55,834 nt of DNA, from contig JANQII010000076.1 of assembly GCA_028282195.1 (NCBI GenBank), positions 1-55,834 on the forward strand. Direction: 5' to 3'. The translations under genes were made by a program, and so were the position numbers. This document shows, piece after piece, positions 45,279 through 53,516 of this stretch (its first letter is position 1; every line of letters begins with the position of its first letter). The notes beneath the pieces are model-generated. The model was not told the DNA's origin and searched no databases. It saw only the letters and a program-made list of their open reading frames with translations. This DNA comes from Prolixibacteraceae bacterium (GTDB taxonomy: Bacteria > Bacteroidota > Bacteroidia > Bacteroidales > Prolixibacteraceae).

Positions 45279-45653
45279 TTAAAAAATTGATAATTGTGTG
45301 CCCCTTCGCAATCTGCGGTCGGCTTCTGCAATCCTTTCGATATAACCATTTTCTTTTGCAGCAAACTTAACCATTTCTTCCAACGAGGAATTGGGGTAAT
45401 TATCCAAAAACCACGCCAAAGAATAAGGCATGACCCAATGCGATTGATAAATCGTTTTCTTCGTGTTCAAAGCTTCAAATTCAAAATGAAAAACAGGGGT
45501 GTAGATTTTGGTTAAATCTTTCTTTTCATACCCTTCCTTGTCATTCAGGCCAAAAGGAAGATAGTTCACTTTACACTGGTACTTGATCAACCCCAATTTA
45601 TAAGTGAAGATATTGTCCTTTCTCCAGTATGGATGTAAATCTTGAAGTAACAT
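45279..45653 (-). CDS. hypothetical protein of the element
   Basis: A 124-residue soluble-looking protein, rich in Tyr and Phe (YKLGLIKYQCKVNYLPFG, VFHFEFEALNTKKTIYQSHWVMPYSLAWFLDNYP). I do not recognise it. The tail RRLRRGTQLSIF is basic. It is flanked 9 and 15 bp away by other small genes, so it is cotranscribed. Small genes of this kind are typical cargo on Bacteroidota conjugative elements. Confidence 0.55.
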   Translation of the reverse strand: MLLQDLHPYWRKDNIFTYKLGLIKYQCKVNYLPFGLNDKEGYEKKDLTKIYTPVFHFEFEALNTKKTIYQSHWVMPYSLAWFLDNYPNSSLEEMVKFAAKENGYIERIAEADRRLRRGTQLSIF

Positions 45654-45668
45654 AGCTTTTATATTGGA

Positions 45669-46049
45669 TCAGTAAATAAGTTCCCCACCATATTTGAAGG
45701 AAATGATATCACGGTGTATAACCTCCATTAATTCAAAAACAGAAGCATCATCCATGTTTTTGGGGCCTTTATAAAACACCCTTTTTTCAAGTGTGCTACA
45801 TATTGTACATCTATTGTCATTGCTTACAATAACCTGCACCTGGTTCTTAAGGAAGAAATCAAAATCCGTGGAATATTCAACTTCCTTGATTTTTACAAAC
45901 TGTTGTTTCAAAACCGGGAAACTCCCCTGTATGCGTATGTGGCCTTCGTAGGTGAATAGGTTTTGTTTTTCGTTTCCCATCTTTTCAAGATCATTATTTA
46001 CATTCATCTTTTTCATAGTATTATTTTTAAAGTTTATGCTTCTTTCCAT
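45669..46049 (-). CDS. hypothetical protein of the element
   Basis: A 126-residue acidic protein; an ATG at 46016 (115 aa, MKKMNVNN) is the likelier start because the first 11 codons overlap the leader. The middle, FTYEGHIRIQGSFPVLKQQFVKIKEVEYSTDFDFFLKNQVQVIV, looks beta-rich. Two Cys (CTICS) could bind a metal but form only half a site. No known family was recognised. It is the first gene of the three-gene operon. Confidence 0.55.
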   Translation of the reverse strand: MERSINFKNNTMKKMNVNNDLEKMGNEKQNLFTYEGHIRIQGSFPVLKQQFVKIKEVEYSTDFDFFLKNQVQVIVSNDNRCTICSTLEKRVFYKGPKNMDDASVFELMEVIHRDIISFKYGGELIY

Positions 46050-46582
46050 TGGGTCGGTCGTTGTTGTTTTGGTGGCTTAAAAAGGTCGTGTGCTGGGTGT
46101 GCAGGTTTTTTGTGGGAAATACTATCCGTCTGTCACAGCTGACGGATGGAGATTTTTCACAAAACCGGAGGTTTGAACTTGCACACCACAAAAACACGGA
46201 ATTACCTTTGCCGCCGGAATAACCACTGCCGATCGGAAAAGCCAATACTTAAATCCTACTATTGAAAAAAAATGAATGCCTCAAAATGCAACAACTGGAA
46301 ACAATTAGGTTGCCTTTTTAGAAAGGTTTTTAAGTATAATCCAGTCATTACATCAAGGCAGGCAAAGACAAGTGTAACGACTGAATGAACGATCCAACCC
46401 CTGAGGAGGCGGTGATTTAGTTAAAGAAAGTTGTTACTCTTGTGTGGGGTGCCGTAAGTTGCTGAATACATGGAGTGAGGCAGGAAGGACTGAAATGAAG
46501 CTACTGGAGGCTTTGGAAATTTACACAAGAACATGACAGTCCGGTATAATACAATAGATTTAAATGAATGAATACTAATGTC
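46050..46582. other. 533-bp non-coding region with structured segments
   Basis: No credible ORF: a 72-codon minus-strand frame at 46027-46245 is composed of repeat arms. The first part is a 90-base foldback (46097-46186). The second (about 46300-46550) is richer in G and C than the surroundings, purine-biased on the plus strand and full of GGAGG/GAGTGAGGCAGG-like words, which suggests a structured RNA or a protein-binding site. I could not match it to a known RNA family. Confidence 0.5.
46097..46186. repeat. three-tier imperfect inverted repeat (90 bp)
   Basis: Outer arms GTGTGCAGGTT (46097-46107) and AACTTGCACAC (46176-46186) match but for one wobble. Middle arms at 46107-46120 and 46151-46164 share TTTTGTG/CACAAAA and flanking A/T. 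Inner arms ATCCGTC (46124-46130) and GACGGAT (46141-46147) are perfect. The whole can fold into one long stem with two internal loops. No T-run follows on either strand, so a simple terminator is unlikely. Confidence 0.75.
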
Positions 46583-47119
46583 TCATTCATCATACTTAAT
46601 ATATCCAATACGCCTACGCTTAGTATTTTTTTCTTCTTGTTCTTTGCTCAATAATTGTGTTAATGCCTGATAAATTTCACTGAACTGCGAATCAGTACTT
46701 GTTTCCAAATCTTCAATACGCTTAAGCAGTTCTTCATAACCAATGGCCAGCTGCCTCATTAAAACAAAAGCTCGCATAATAGAGATGTTAACCTGCACTG
46801 CGGTAGAACTTCTTAATACCGAAGACAACATTGCCACACCTTCCTGGGTGAAGGCAAAAGGGAGATAGCGAATACCACCCCGGCTTTCATTATTGGTGAC
46901 ATCCGTTTGTTTTGAGGTGCCAAAATTGCACCTCAAAACTTCCCATTCCTTTTCTCTTAACTCAAACATAAAATCTTCCGGGAAACGCTCAATATTTCTC
47001 CTAACTGCTCTTTTTAGATATTTTGTTTCCACCTGGTAGAGTTCCGCCAAATCATAATCAAGCATGACCCGATAGCCTCGAACCTCAAAAATCTTACTTT
47101 GGATGATTTGTAGTTCCAT
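46583..47119 (-). CDS. ORF6N-domain protein
   Basis: A 178-residue protein with the KilA-N-related ORF6N domain at the N-terminus. It reads IFEVRGYRVMLDYDLAELYQVETKYLKRAVRRNIERFPEDFMFELREKE, then GIRYLPFAFTQEGVAMLSSVL near 80-100. A coiled-coil follows (YEELLKRIEDLETSTDSQFSEIYQALTQLL). Such DNA-binding proteins are common on phages and mobile elements and are probably regulators. It ends the integrase operon, 9 bp after the integrase stop. Confidence 0.87.
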   Translation of the reverse strand: MELQIIQSKIFEVRGYRVMLDYDLAELYQVETKYLKRAVRRNIERFPEDFMFELREKEWEVLRCNFGTSKQTDVTNNESRGGIRYLPFAFTQEGVAMLSSVLRSSTAVQVNISIMRAFVLMRQLAIGYEELLKRIEDLETSTDSQFSEIYQALTQLLSKEQEEKNTKRRRIGYIKYDE

Positions 47120-47128
47120 ATTATTGGT

Positions 47129-48355
47129 TTAAAGCGTTAACATTTTATCCATTCCCTGAATTTTATCAGAAAGCTCCTGCATATCATGCCCTATTTTACT
47201 GTTGGTGATCCGGGCATAAATCTGGGTGGTTTTCATATTCGTGTGCCCCAGCATTTTACTGACAGTTTCTATTGGTACCCCTTTTGCTAATGTAACAGTA
47301 GTCGCAAATGTATGACGTGCCAGATGAAAAGTCAGGTTCTTTTCAATACCGCACAAATCAGCTATTTCTTTTAGATACGAATTCATCTTTTGATTGCTCA
47401 AAACCGGCAATACTTTTCCATTTGGCAATTTCCCTTTATATTTTTCCAAAATCATTTTAGGAACATCCAAAAGAAGTATGTTTGATTGAATGCTTGTTTT
47501 CTGACGTTTTTTCATTACCCATAGTTTTCCATCAAAAGATGTCCGGATATGGTTTTCTCTAAGGCCAAACACATCAATATATGCCAAACCTGTAAAACAT
47601 GAAAAAATAAAGATATCCCTTACTTGCTCCAAACGCTTAATCTTAAATTTCCTTTGCATAATTGCACTTAATTCCCCCTGTGTAAGATACCCCCGGTCAA
47701 CTTTCTCTAAGCATATCTTATAATTGGCAAAAGGATCGGCATGTATCCATCCATTATTTTTAGAAATGATAATGATACGCTTGAATAATTGCATGAACTT
47801 GGCAGTTGTATTAACACCACAGGAACATACAGTGCGTAAGTAAGTCTCAAAATCCGTAATAAAACTATAATTGATTTCCATCAGGGAAATATCATTAATA
47901 CTGTATTGGTGTTTCATAAACCCTTCAAGTCGCCTGTAAGTCCGTTGATACTTCTGTACGGTATCTTTGCTCTTACTGATACCAATCAACTTTGATATTT
48001 CTTCATTATGCTGTTTAAAGACCTCCAAAAGCATTTGTTTCTTTACTGCTATACCAAGAAAGGCATTGCGGATCTTTTCAGCGGTCACATGGGGTTCTTG
48101 TCTTTCAATTTCCCTGTAATTATGGATAAGGGACGCCTTAATATTGTCTAGTGTAGTGTTTAACTGTGTTGCCTTAAAGGATTTACCAATTGCTTTCCCA
48201 CTTTTGGTATCCCACAACTTAGGGTCAATGTCCAGTTTAGAGCTAAACTGGACAATTTCACCATTAAGGGTAATACGGACCATTATACATACCCTTCCAC
48301 TTTTGTTTACGTAGTTTTTCCTCACATAGAATAAGATTTTAAATGTACTTCTCAT
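47129..48355 (-). CDS. int: tyrosine integrase of the conjugative element
   Basis: A 408-residue tyrosine recombinase. The N-terminal arm-binding region includes FYVRKNYVNKSGRVCIMVRITLNG and a SAM-like core-binding domain follows near 105-200. In the catalytic domain, FSCFTGLAYIDVFGL occupies the place of the first catalytic Arg, which is Ala here. HLARHTFATTVT near 342 gives His and Arg, LGHTNMKTTQ near 366 the second His, and IYAR near 376 the nucleophilic Tyr. Lack of the first Arg also marks IntDOT. It integrates and excises the element. Its promoter and a 13-bp inverted repeat lie upstream. Confidence 0.92.
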   Translation of the reverse strand: MRSTFKILFYVRKNYVNKSGRVCIMVRITLNGEIVQFSSKLDIDPKLWDTKSGKAIGKSFKATQLNTTLDNIKASLIHNYREIERQEPHVTAEKIRNAFLGIAVKKQMLLEVFKQHNEEISKLIGISKSKDTVQKYQRTYRRLEGFMKHQYSINDISLMEINYSFITDFETYLRTVCSCGVNTTAKFMQLFKRIIIISKNNGWIHADPFANYKICLEKVDRGYLTQGELSAIMQRKFKIKRLEQVRDIFIFSCFTGLAYIDVFGLRENHIRTSFDGKLWVMKKRQKTSIQSNILLLDVPKMILEKYKGKLPNGKVLPVLSNQKMNSYLKEIADLCGIEKNLTFHLARHTFATTVTLAKGVPIETVSKMLGHTNMKTTQIYARITNSKIGHDMQELSDKIQGMDKMLTL

Positions 48356-48375
48356 AATGCTTAATCCTTTCGTTA

Positions 48376-48405
48376 CAAAATTAATTTTGTTAATTCATAT
48401 TCAAG
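48376..48405 (-). promoter_or_regulatory. promoter of the integrase gene
   Basis: On the minus strand TAATTTTG (48376-48383) matches the Bacteroidota -7 box TAnnTTTG exactly. CTTG (48402-48405) lies 18 bases further up as a -33 element. The ATG is 20 bases downstream of the -7 box, leaving a very short leader. Confidence 0.65.
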
Positions 48406-48453
48406 CTACTTACAAGAAGACAATTAGCGACATATCAGAGACTTATGACGGAG

Positions 48454-48490
48454 ATCGTTACAGAAAGTCATTGCATATTTCTGTAACGAT
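48454..48490. repeat. 13-bp perfect inverted repeat upstream of the integrase
   Basis: ATCGTTACAGAAA (48454-48466) is the exact reverse complement of 48478-48490, with an 11-base spacer. It lies between the integrase promoter and tRNA-Asp. It may be an integrase or excisionase site within attR, or an operator for the integrase. Confidence 0.8.
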
Positions 48491-48559
48491 TTGGTAACGC
48501 AACTATGTCCCCAAATGGTAATACTTTGTCGTTATGATGTCGCTACAGGGTACAAAAAA

Positions 48560-48586
48560 AATGTGTAAGTCGTTGACCTACACATT
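48560..48586. terminator. bidirectional terminator downstream of tRNA-Asp
   Basis: AATGTGTA (48560-48567) pairs with TACACATT (48579-48586), with GTC/GAC extending the stem. A T-run follows on both strands (TTTTTT on the plus strand, eight T on the minus strand). It lies 39 bp beyond the 3' end of the tRNA and so should end its transcript. Confidence 0.8.
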
Positions 48587-48624
48587 TTTTCATTTTTTGA
48601 CGCTCATTTGTCTGAGCTTTTCTG

Positions 48625-48698
48625 CGGTGACGACGAGACTCGAACTCGCGACCTCCGGCGTGACAGGCCGGCATTCTAACCAACTGAACTACGCCACC
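48625..48698 (-). tRNA. tRNA-Asp (anticodon GTC)
   Basis: On the minus strand the gene starts GGTGGCG (complement of 48692-48698) and ends CGTCACC plus a G discriminator, pairing as a 7-bp acceptor stem with one G-T. The D-arm GTTCAGTTGGTTAGAAT, the anticodon stem CCGGC/GCCGG around CTGTCAC, and the T-arm with TTCGAGT are all in place. CCA is not encoded. It is the only tRNA I found. Confidence 0.95.
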
Positions 48699-48859
48699 GT
48701 TTTTCTCTGTAAGCCCTGTGAAATGCTATTTTCAAAAGGCTCTGCAAATATATACTTTCTTTTTTTTTCTGCAATAGGAAAAATTAAAAAAAGCATACAA
48801 TTTTTCTCAAGCTCAAAGGATCACATAAAACACTAAATATCAGAAATATACAACACTGA

Positions 48860-49774
48860 CTAAAATTTAACTAGATTTTGGGGAAGAAGAATATCTTCAC
48901 CATTCCACTGATATGCAGTTAATTTACCATTGCGACTGACACATGAATCGAGACAACACAGATTATTTGAAATGATATTTCCACCGTTTTTCAAACAATA
49001 GTGCCCGAAAAAAACAATTGGGGCATCATCGGTATACGCTTTTTGTGGCTTCAATATTTCAGAAGGTATTGTATAATTTGGAAGTTCAAACCGGGATTCA
49101 AATGAAATATCCTTGAAACTCATCCCTGCTGGATCTACCCACCATTTTGAGCGAAATGTCCGATGTGGCCTGCCCATATCATCAAAAATGAGTAAATCAT
49201 TAGGTAACTGGAAATCTATTCCTTTACAGGTTTGCCAAAATGCCTTAGAAACTTCTGAATTATTTTTAATGATCTTACGTAAAAAAGACTTTTTCAACTT
49301 TGAGGCAGACATGGTTTGTCTAAGCAGGTCAATATTTTCATCTTTCCAACATGCATGTACCACCCTGATTTTATCCAGATCAAGAAACATGGGTAAGGTA
49401 CGCATCCATTTCAGATGGCTTTTCCATTCATCCGGATAAAGTGAAAACTCACTTAATGTTTGAAAAAGGTTTAATCTTAATTTTGATGTTCTTTTATAAA
49501 AACGTCCTCCAACTTTATCCTTCAAATTAAAGATAATTGCGTTAAGTTCATGGTTTCCAAGAATTGAAAGTGCATTACCTTCTTCGACCATTGACCGGAC
49601 AAGCCTGACTGTTTCCCGAATTTGAGGCCCTCGATTAATAAAATCGCCAACAAAAATGGCTTTACGCTCCGAATGCATATAAAAACCATTTTTTTTCTTA
49701 TACCCAAGCTCTTTGAGCAGGCCTTTTAATAATTCTGCCCGGCCATGAACATCTCCAATAATATCATACATCAT
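48860..49774 (-). CDS. PPP-family metallophosphoesterase
   Basis: A 304-residue calcineurin-like phosphoesterase. IIGDVHGRAELLKGLL near residue 5 (GDxHG), FVGDFINRGPQIRETVRLV near 41 (GDxxxRG) and SILGNHELNAI near 72 (GNHE) are the three metal-binding motifs of PPP enzymes. VFFGHYCLKNGG near 253 supplies a late His. The family includes bis(5'-nucleosyl)-tetraphosphatases (ApaH, PrpE) and protein phosphatases; the substrate is uncertain. Two Met codons (49774, 49771) are possible starts. It lies after the galK terminator. Confidence 0.85.
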   Translation of the reverse strand: MMYDIIGDVHGRAELLKGLLKELGYKKKNGFYMHSERKAIFVGDFINRGPQIRETVRLVRSMVEEGNALSILGNHELNAIIFNLKDKVGGRFYKRTSKLRLNLFQTLSEFSLYPDEWKSHLKWMRTLPMFLDLDKIRVVHACWKDENIDLLRQTMSASKLKKSFLRKIIKNNSEVSKAFWQTCKGIDFQLPNDLLIFDDMGRPHRTFRSKWWVDPAGMSFKDISFESRFELPNYTIPSEILKPQKAYTDDAPIVFFGHYCLKNGGNIISNNLCCLDSCVSRNGKLTAYQWNGEDILLPQNLVKF

Positions 49775-49872
49775 AAAAAATATACGAGCGATTTTACTTG
49801 GGCAATTTATATTTTTTTTATGAAATATAGATTATTATTTCCTAAGCTTTAATGATTTCCTTTAACAAAGAA

Positions 49873-49896
49873 TGCCGATTAACTAACTAACCGGCA
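49873..49896 (-). terminator. terminator of the galT-galK operon
   Basis: TGCCG (49873-49877) pairs with CGGCA (49892-49896), with TTA/TAA pairs inside. The minus strand continues TTCTTTGTT. It lies about 50 bp beyond the galK stop. Confidence 0.6.
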
Positions 49897-49948
49897 CTCT
49901 TTAATTCAACATTTATAACTTAAATAATAACCTATATCCTTTTTCAAA

Positions 49949-51238
49949 TTATAATTCAAGCTTGATAGAACCCTTTGAACGGATAAATAATTTATGGCAA
50001 GAACCTTCACCATAAACATGCTCAAGGGTTTTAACATACTCATCCAATTTTTCCTGTGGAACAAAAGCTTGAATAGTGCCACCGAACCCACCACCGTGAA
50101 CACGCCATGCACCATGGCCTTTCAATACCATTTCACTAAGTGCAAGTGCCAAAGAAACAACTTGCTCATCTTTATGAACTACATCAAAAATATTCTGATT
50201 GTACATATATGAACTGTAGCCAGACTCAACAACCATTTTCAAGAATGCCTGGAAGTCTTTATTTTCCAATGCTGCTACCTGGTCAACAACACGTTGGTTA
50301 TCTCCCTGGAAGTGGTATGCACGAAGAATTGCCCTGTCACCTGTTTTCTCCCGGATAGCAGGTATTTCCTCTACAATTTGCTCCAACGTAACTTTTCTCA
50401 ATACATCAACACCAAGTTCTGCTGCTACAGACTTCATTTCAGTAGGCAGAGAAGCGTATTCAGCCTGTGAAGCAGGATCATCGTGACCACCACCTACATC
50501 AGTAATTACTAATGAATATCCGGTTGAAACGAAATCAAAATCAACTTCTTTAACGATTGGATTTGCAGGATCTTCAAAATCAATGGTAATCAAACCACCA
50601 ACAGAACATGCTGTTTGATCCATCAAACCACAAGGTTTTCCGAAATAATTATTTTCAGACCATTGTCCAATGATTGCATTCTCAACACCACTCATTTTTC
50701 CGTCGTTGAAAAGATGATTTACAATTGCACCTATCAACACTTCAAATGAAGCTGAAGAGCTCAAACCTGAACCTTTAGGTACGCGTCCTTCAATACAAGC
50801 ATCAAAACCGCCAATCTCGTAACCGACTTCTTTCATACGGGCACAAATACCTTTTACCAATGAAGAAGAAGTATAGAATTGAGATTCATCTATTTCCAAG
50901 GTAGAAAGGTCAACCTGGAACTCAGGATATCCAACGGACTTAATACGAATCGTATTTGTACCGTTTTTAGCTGCTACAGCAATGTTATCAAGGTTAACAG
51001 CACCAGCTAATACACGCCCATAGTTATGGTCTGTGTGGTTACCACCAATTTCAGTACGCCCCGGAGAGCTGAACAATTCAACATCATCGTTACCATAAGT
51101 ACTTTCAAAGTCACTCATCAAATCGGCATAACGATCAGCCTGAGCTTTCAATGTTGCAGCATCAGTGCCATATAATTCCTGGAATAAAGCATTATTCCCT
51201 CCGTTAATTTTCTCGTTTAATGCATTAATTTTAGCCAT
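49949..51238 (-). CDS. galK: galactokinase
   Basis: A 429-residue GHMP kinase that phosphorylates galactose at C1 (Leloir pathway). SSPGRTEIGGNHTDHNYGRVL near residue 57 is the galactokinase signature, with GGNHTDH where many have GEHTDY. VPKGSGLSSSASFEV near 145 is the ATP loop. CGLMDQTACSVGG near 205 holds the catalytic Asp, and WRVHGGGFGGTIQAFVP near 385 is the third GHMP motif. It starts 15 bp after galT ends, so the two are cotranscribed. Confidence 0.93.
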   Translation of the reverse strand: MAKINALNEKINGGNNALFQELYGTDAATLKAQADRYADLMSDFESTYGNDDVELFSSPGRTEIGGNHTDHNYGRVLAGAVNLDNIAVAAKNGTNTIRIKSVGYPEFQVDLSTLEIDESQFYTSSSLVKGICARMKEVGYEIGGFDACIEGRVPKGSGLSSSASFEVLIGAIVNHLFNDGKMSGVENAIIGQWSENNYFGKPCGLMDQTACSVGGLITIDFEDPANPIVKEVDFDFVSTGYSLVITDVGGGHDDPASQAEYASLPTEMKSVAAELGVDVLRKVTLEQIVEEIPAIREKTGDRAILRAYHFQGDNQRVVDQVAALENKDFQAFLKMVVESGYSSYMYNQNIFDVVHKDEQVVSLALALSEMVLKGHGAWRVHGGGFGGTIQAFVPQEKLDEYVKTLEHVYGEGSCHKLFIRSKGSIKLEL

Positions 51239-51253
51239 AAGTTATTGAATTAG

Positions 51254-52303
51254 TTATTTATTATTTTTATAATGAATATCTGATAAATCACGCAAACGCT
51301 TAGCAGCTTGTTCTGCAGTAATATCACGCTGGGGCGTAGCCAACATTTCATATCCAACCATAAATTTTTTGACAGTTGCTGACCTTAATAAGGGCGGATA
51401 AAAGTGCATATGCAAGTGCCATTCCGGATAATCTTTTCCATCGGTTGGTGCCTGGTGCAAACCGGCAGAATATGCAAATGACGTTTCAAACAAATTATCA
51501 TACTTTACAGTAAGTTGCTTATAAATATCAGCCAGTCCTGTTTTTTCACCATCAGTAAGCTGTACTATATTTTGAACAGCTCTTTTACTAACTATCATTG
51601 TTTCGAAAGGCCATACTGCCCAGAAAGGGACTAAAGCTACAAAATGTTCATTTTCAGCAACCAAACGCTCTTTCTTCTCCAACTCTGCTTTCACATAAAC
51701 TTCAAGAAGGGTCTTTTCATTTTTATCGAAGTATTCTTTTTGGGTAACTGATTCTTTAGCTGGTTCAACCGGAACATTTGAAGACGACCAGATTTGTCCG
51801 TGTGGGTGGGGATTTGAACATCCCATAATCGCCCCTTTATTCTCAAATATCTGAACGTAATTTATAAGCTCATTAGAACCAAGCTCCTCAAATTGCTCAC
51901 ACCAAACATCAACAACACTGCGAATATCCGACACTTCCATTTCGGGAATAGTCAAACTATGGTTTTCACTAAAGCAAATTACCTTGCAAATACCACTTTC
52001 ACTTTTTGCCTGAAAAAGGCTTCCATCGTCTATTTCTCCCTCAGGAGTATCCGCTAACAACGCGCTAAAATCGTTTGTAAAAACAAAAGTGCCTTTATAA
52101 TCAGGATTTTTTTTGCCCCCTGCACGCTCATTTCCCGCACACAAATAGCATGATGGATCATATGCAGGACGTTCATCAACAATTGCTTTTTCAACTTGCC
52201 CCTGCCATGGTCGTTTAGCCCGGTGTGGCGAAACTAAAATCCAGTCATTTGTAAGTGGATTAAACCTTTTATGCGGGTGATCTTCAATATTAAAAGTATT
52301 CAT
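51254..52303 (-). CDS. galT: galactose-1-phosphate uridylyltransferase
   Basis: A 349-residue protein from the ATG at 52303; the frame continues only to a TTG two codons up. [25 protein letters not shown] near the start, [12 protein letters not shown] near 54 (zinc-binding Cys pair) and [12 protein letters not shown] near 165 (the HPH active site, second His uridylylated) are diagnostic. [12 protein letters not shown] near 303 is the second His cluster. It exchanges UMP between UDP-glucose and galactose-1-phosphate. It is transcribed from a promoter with an operator at the start point. Confidence 0.94.
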   Translation of the reverse strand: MNTFNIEDHPHKRFNPLTNDWILVSPHRAKRPWQGQVEKAIVDERPAYDPSCYLCAGNERAGGKKNPDYKGTFVFTNDFSALLADTPEGEIDDGSLFQAKSESGICKVICFSENHSLTIPEMEVSDIRSVVDVWCEQFEELGSNELINYVQIFENKGAIMGCSNPHPHGQIWSSSNVPVEPAKESVTQKEYFDKNEKTLLEVYVKAELEKKERLVAENEHFVALVPFWAVWPFETMIVSKRAVQNIVQLTDGEKTGLADIYKQLTVKYDNLFETSFAYSAGLHQAPTDGKDYPEWHLHMHFYPPLLRSATVKKFMVGYEMLATPQRDITAEQAAKRLRDLSDIHYKNNK

Positions 52304-52318
52304 AATCAAATTATTATA

Positions 52319-52340
52319 CCAACTGGTAGGTACTGGTTGG
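52319..52340. promoter_or_regulatory. operator of the galactose regulator at galT
   Basis: Two direct copies of ACTGGT, 10 bp apart and each followed by GG, lie inside a partly palindromic 22-bp site (CCAACTGG...TTGG). A near-identical site lies at 53449-53470, with only a few differences. It is immediately downstream of the galT -7 box, a position suited to repression. Confidence 0.8.
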
Positions 52341-52373
52341 CAAAAATAGAAATAATTGTTCTAAAAATTCAAG
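52341..52373 (-). promoter_or_regulatory. galT-galK promoter
   Basis: On the minus strand TATTTTTG (52341-52348) matches the Bacteroidota -7 box TAnnTTTG, and CTTG (52370-52373) lies 21 bases upstream as the -33 element. The operator abuts the -7 box on its downstream side. Confidence 0.7.
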
Positions 52374-52394
52374 TATTTATTAATTTTTAACACA

Positions 52395-53399
52395 CTATAA
52401 TGAATTGCGCCTGATCAAGCTGGATGGGTTGCTAATCCGATCATTTTGCTTTTCAGTAATCATCTTTGCCAAGGTTCTGCCCATTAGCTCAAAATCCGTA
52501 GAAATAGTGGTTATTCCGCCTGCTACTACTTCCTTCAGCATCGTATCATTAAACGATACAATTCCAAAATCTTTTCCCAATGAAAAATTCTTCTCATTTG
52601 CCATTTTTACAAGCTTCACCAAGTTACGGTCAGAAGGCACAAAATAGGCTTCTCCTTTTTGAATTTCACGCCCAATCAAACTACGGAGAATTTCACATCC
52701 AATATTTCGTTCTTTACAGAAGCGCTCAAAGCCTGTCATCCTCCCTTCAGGTTCTTTGCCACCCGGAAAAACCATAATTAGCTTATCATACTTTTGAACC
52801 AAATCTTCCCCTTCCACAAGGGCATTATAAACATCCGACTCAAAATCCTGGTAAACAACCGGATAATCATTCAAATCTTCTTTATTCCTATCAATAATAT
52901 AAACATTATCCTTTGGCAACAAAGCAAGTAAATCAGCAGAATAATCAAATGTAGCCGGCATAATCACATATGAAGTGTATTTTCCGGCACTTTCAGTAAT
53001 CAAATCTTTATATACCTGATAATTAAAGTGATGAAAGTAGATGTCAACGTTCGATTTTATATCAAGACTATTCAAAAAAGAAGTATACAAATCTTCTTTA
53101 AAGGCATTCAACTCATCAAAAAGTACAAAAATCCGTTCGTCAACATTAACTTCAGTGCTGCTTATATAATATCCCTTTCCAGGTATAGAGTTAATTACAC
53201 CTTTAGCCTTCAATTCATTAAAAGCAACCATTACGGTATCGCGCGATAAATCATATTCTGCACAAATCTGGTTAAGGGACGGAATTTTATCACCATGCTT
53301 AAGCTTCCCACTTAAAATTGACCGGTAAATGGAATTTATAATCTGACGATATTTGGGTACCCCCAGACTATCATCAATCTGTATATCTTTCACAAGCAT
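52395..53399 (-). CDS. GntR-family regulator with LacI-type sensor domain (galactose locus)
   Basis: A 334-residue regulator. The N-terminal winged helix is of the GntR type: PKYRQIINSIYRSILSGKLKHGDKIPSLNQICAEYDLSRDTVMVAFNELKAKGVINSIPGKGYYIS (residues 14-78). The rest is a periplasmic-binding-like sensor domain (IYFHHFNYQVYKDLI, DNVYIIDRNKEDL, GIVSFNDTMLKEVVAGGITTISTDFELMG). Such chimeras control sugar operons in Bacteroidota. It lies between galT-galK and the divergent galM. The repeated operator at both promoter regions makes it the likely binder, with galactose or a derivative as effector. Confidence 0.87.
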   Translation of the reverse strand: MLVKDIQIDDSLGVPKYRQIINSIYRSILSGKLKHGDKIPSLNQICAEYDLSRDTVMVAFNELKAKGVINSIPGKGYYISSTEVNVDERIFVLFDELNAFKEDLYTSFLNSLDIKSNVDIYFHHFNYQVYKDLITESAGKYTSYVIMPATFDYSADLLALLPKDNVYIIDRNKEDLNDYPVVYQDFESDVYNALVEGEDLVQKYDKLIMVFPGGKEPEGRMTGFERFCKERNIGCEILRSLIGREIQKGEAYFVPSDRNLVKLVKMANEKNFSLGKDFGIVSFNDTMLKEVVAGGITTISTDFELMGRTLAKMITEKQNDRISNPSSLIRRNSL

Positions 53400-53420
53400 C
53401 AGGTTTGGTTTACATGACTA

Positions 53421-53489
53421 CAAAATTAAAAAACATTTTCATTTTTATCCTACCAGTACCCACCAGTTTGAAACATTCTTTTAACTTTG
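53421..53489. promoter_or_regulatory. divergent gntR/galM promoter region with shared operator
   Basis: For the regulator, TAATTTTG (minus strand of 53421-53428) lies 21 bp before the ATG. For galM, TAACTTTG (53482-53489) lies 27 bp before the ATG. Both match TAnnTTTG. The operator copy (53449-53470) sits between them in the -33 region of both, where neither gene has a good -33 box. This suggests regulation of both genes by the same protein. Confidence 0.72.
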
Positions 53490-53516
53490 CAGTAATAATA
53501 CCTAAAATTAAACAGA

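Larger units (their letters stand above)
15853..48624. mobile_element. integrative conjugative element (CTnDOT-like organisation), ends approximate
   Basis: One block holds helix-turn-helix proteins, RteC, mobA/B/C, an oriT-like site, traA to traN, accessory DUF genes and a tyrosine integrase. The integrase (47129-48355) is at the right end, next to tRNA-Asp. I looked for a second copy of the tRNA 3' end or of the integrase-flanking sequence between 13.3 and 15.9 kb and found none, so the left boundary is unresolved and the tRNA may not be the target. Cargo includes a Gabija-like pair. Missing relative to CTnDOT are rteA/rteB, traO, traP and traQ. Confidence 0.85.

Noticed and set aside
46027..46245. 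72-codon minus-strand ORF
   Set aside because: Its sequence is dictated by the 90-bp inverted repeat and it overlaps the start of a better gene.
48356..48624. attR formed by duplication of the tRNA-Asp 3' end
   Set aside because: No matching copy of the tRNA end was found by eye at the left side (13.3-15.9 kb).
48534..48836. Plus-strand 100-codon ORF
   Set aside because: It crosses tRNA-Asp in antisense and a terminator hairpin.
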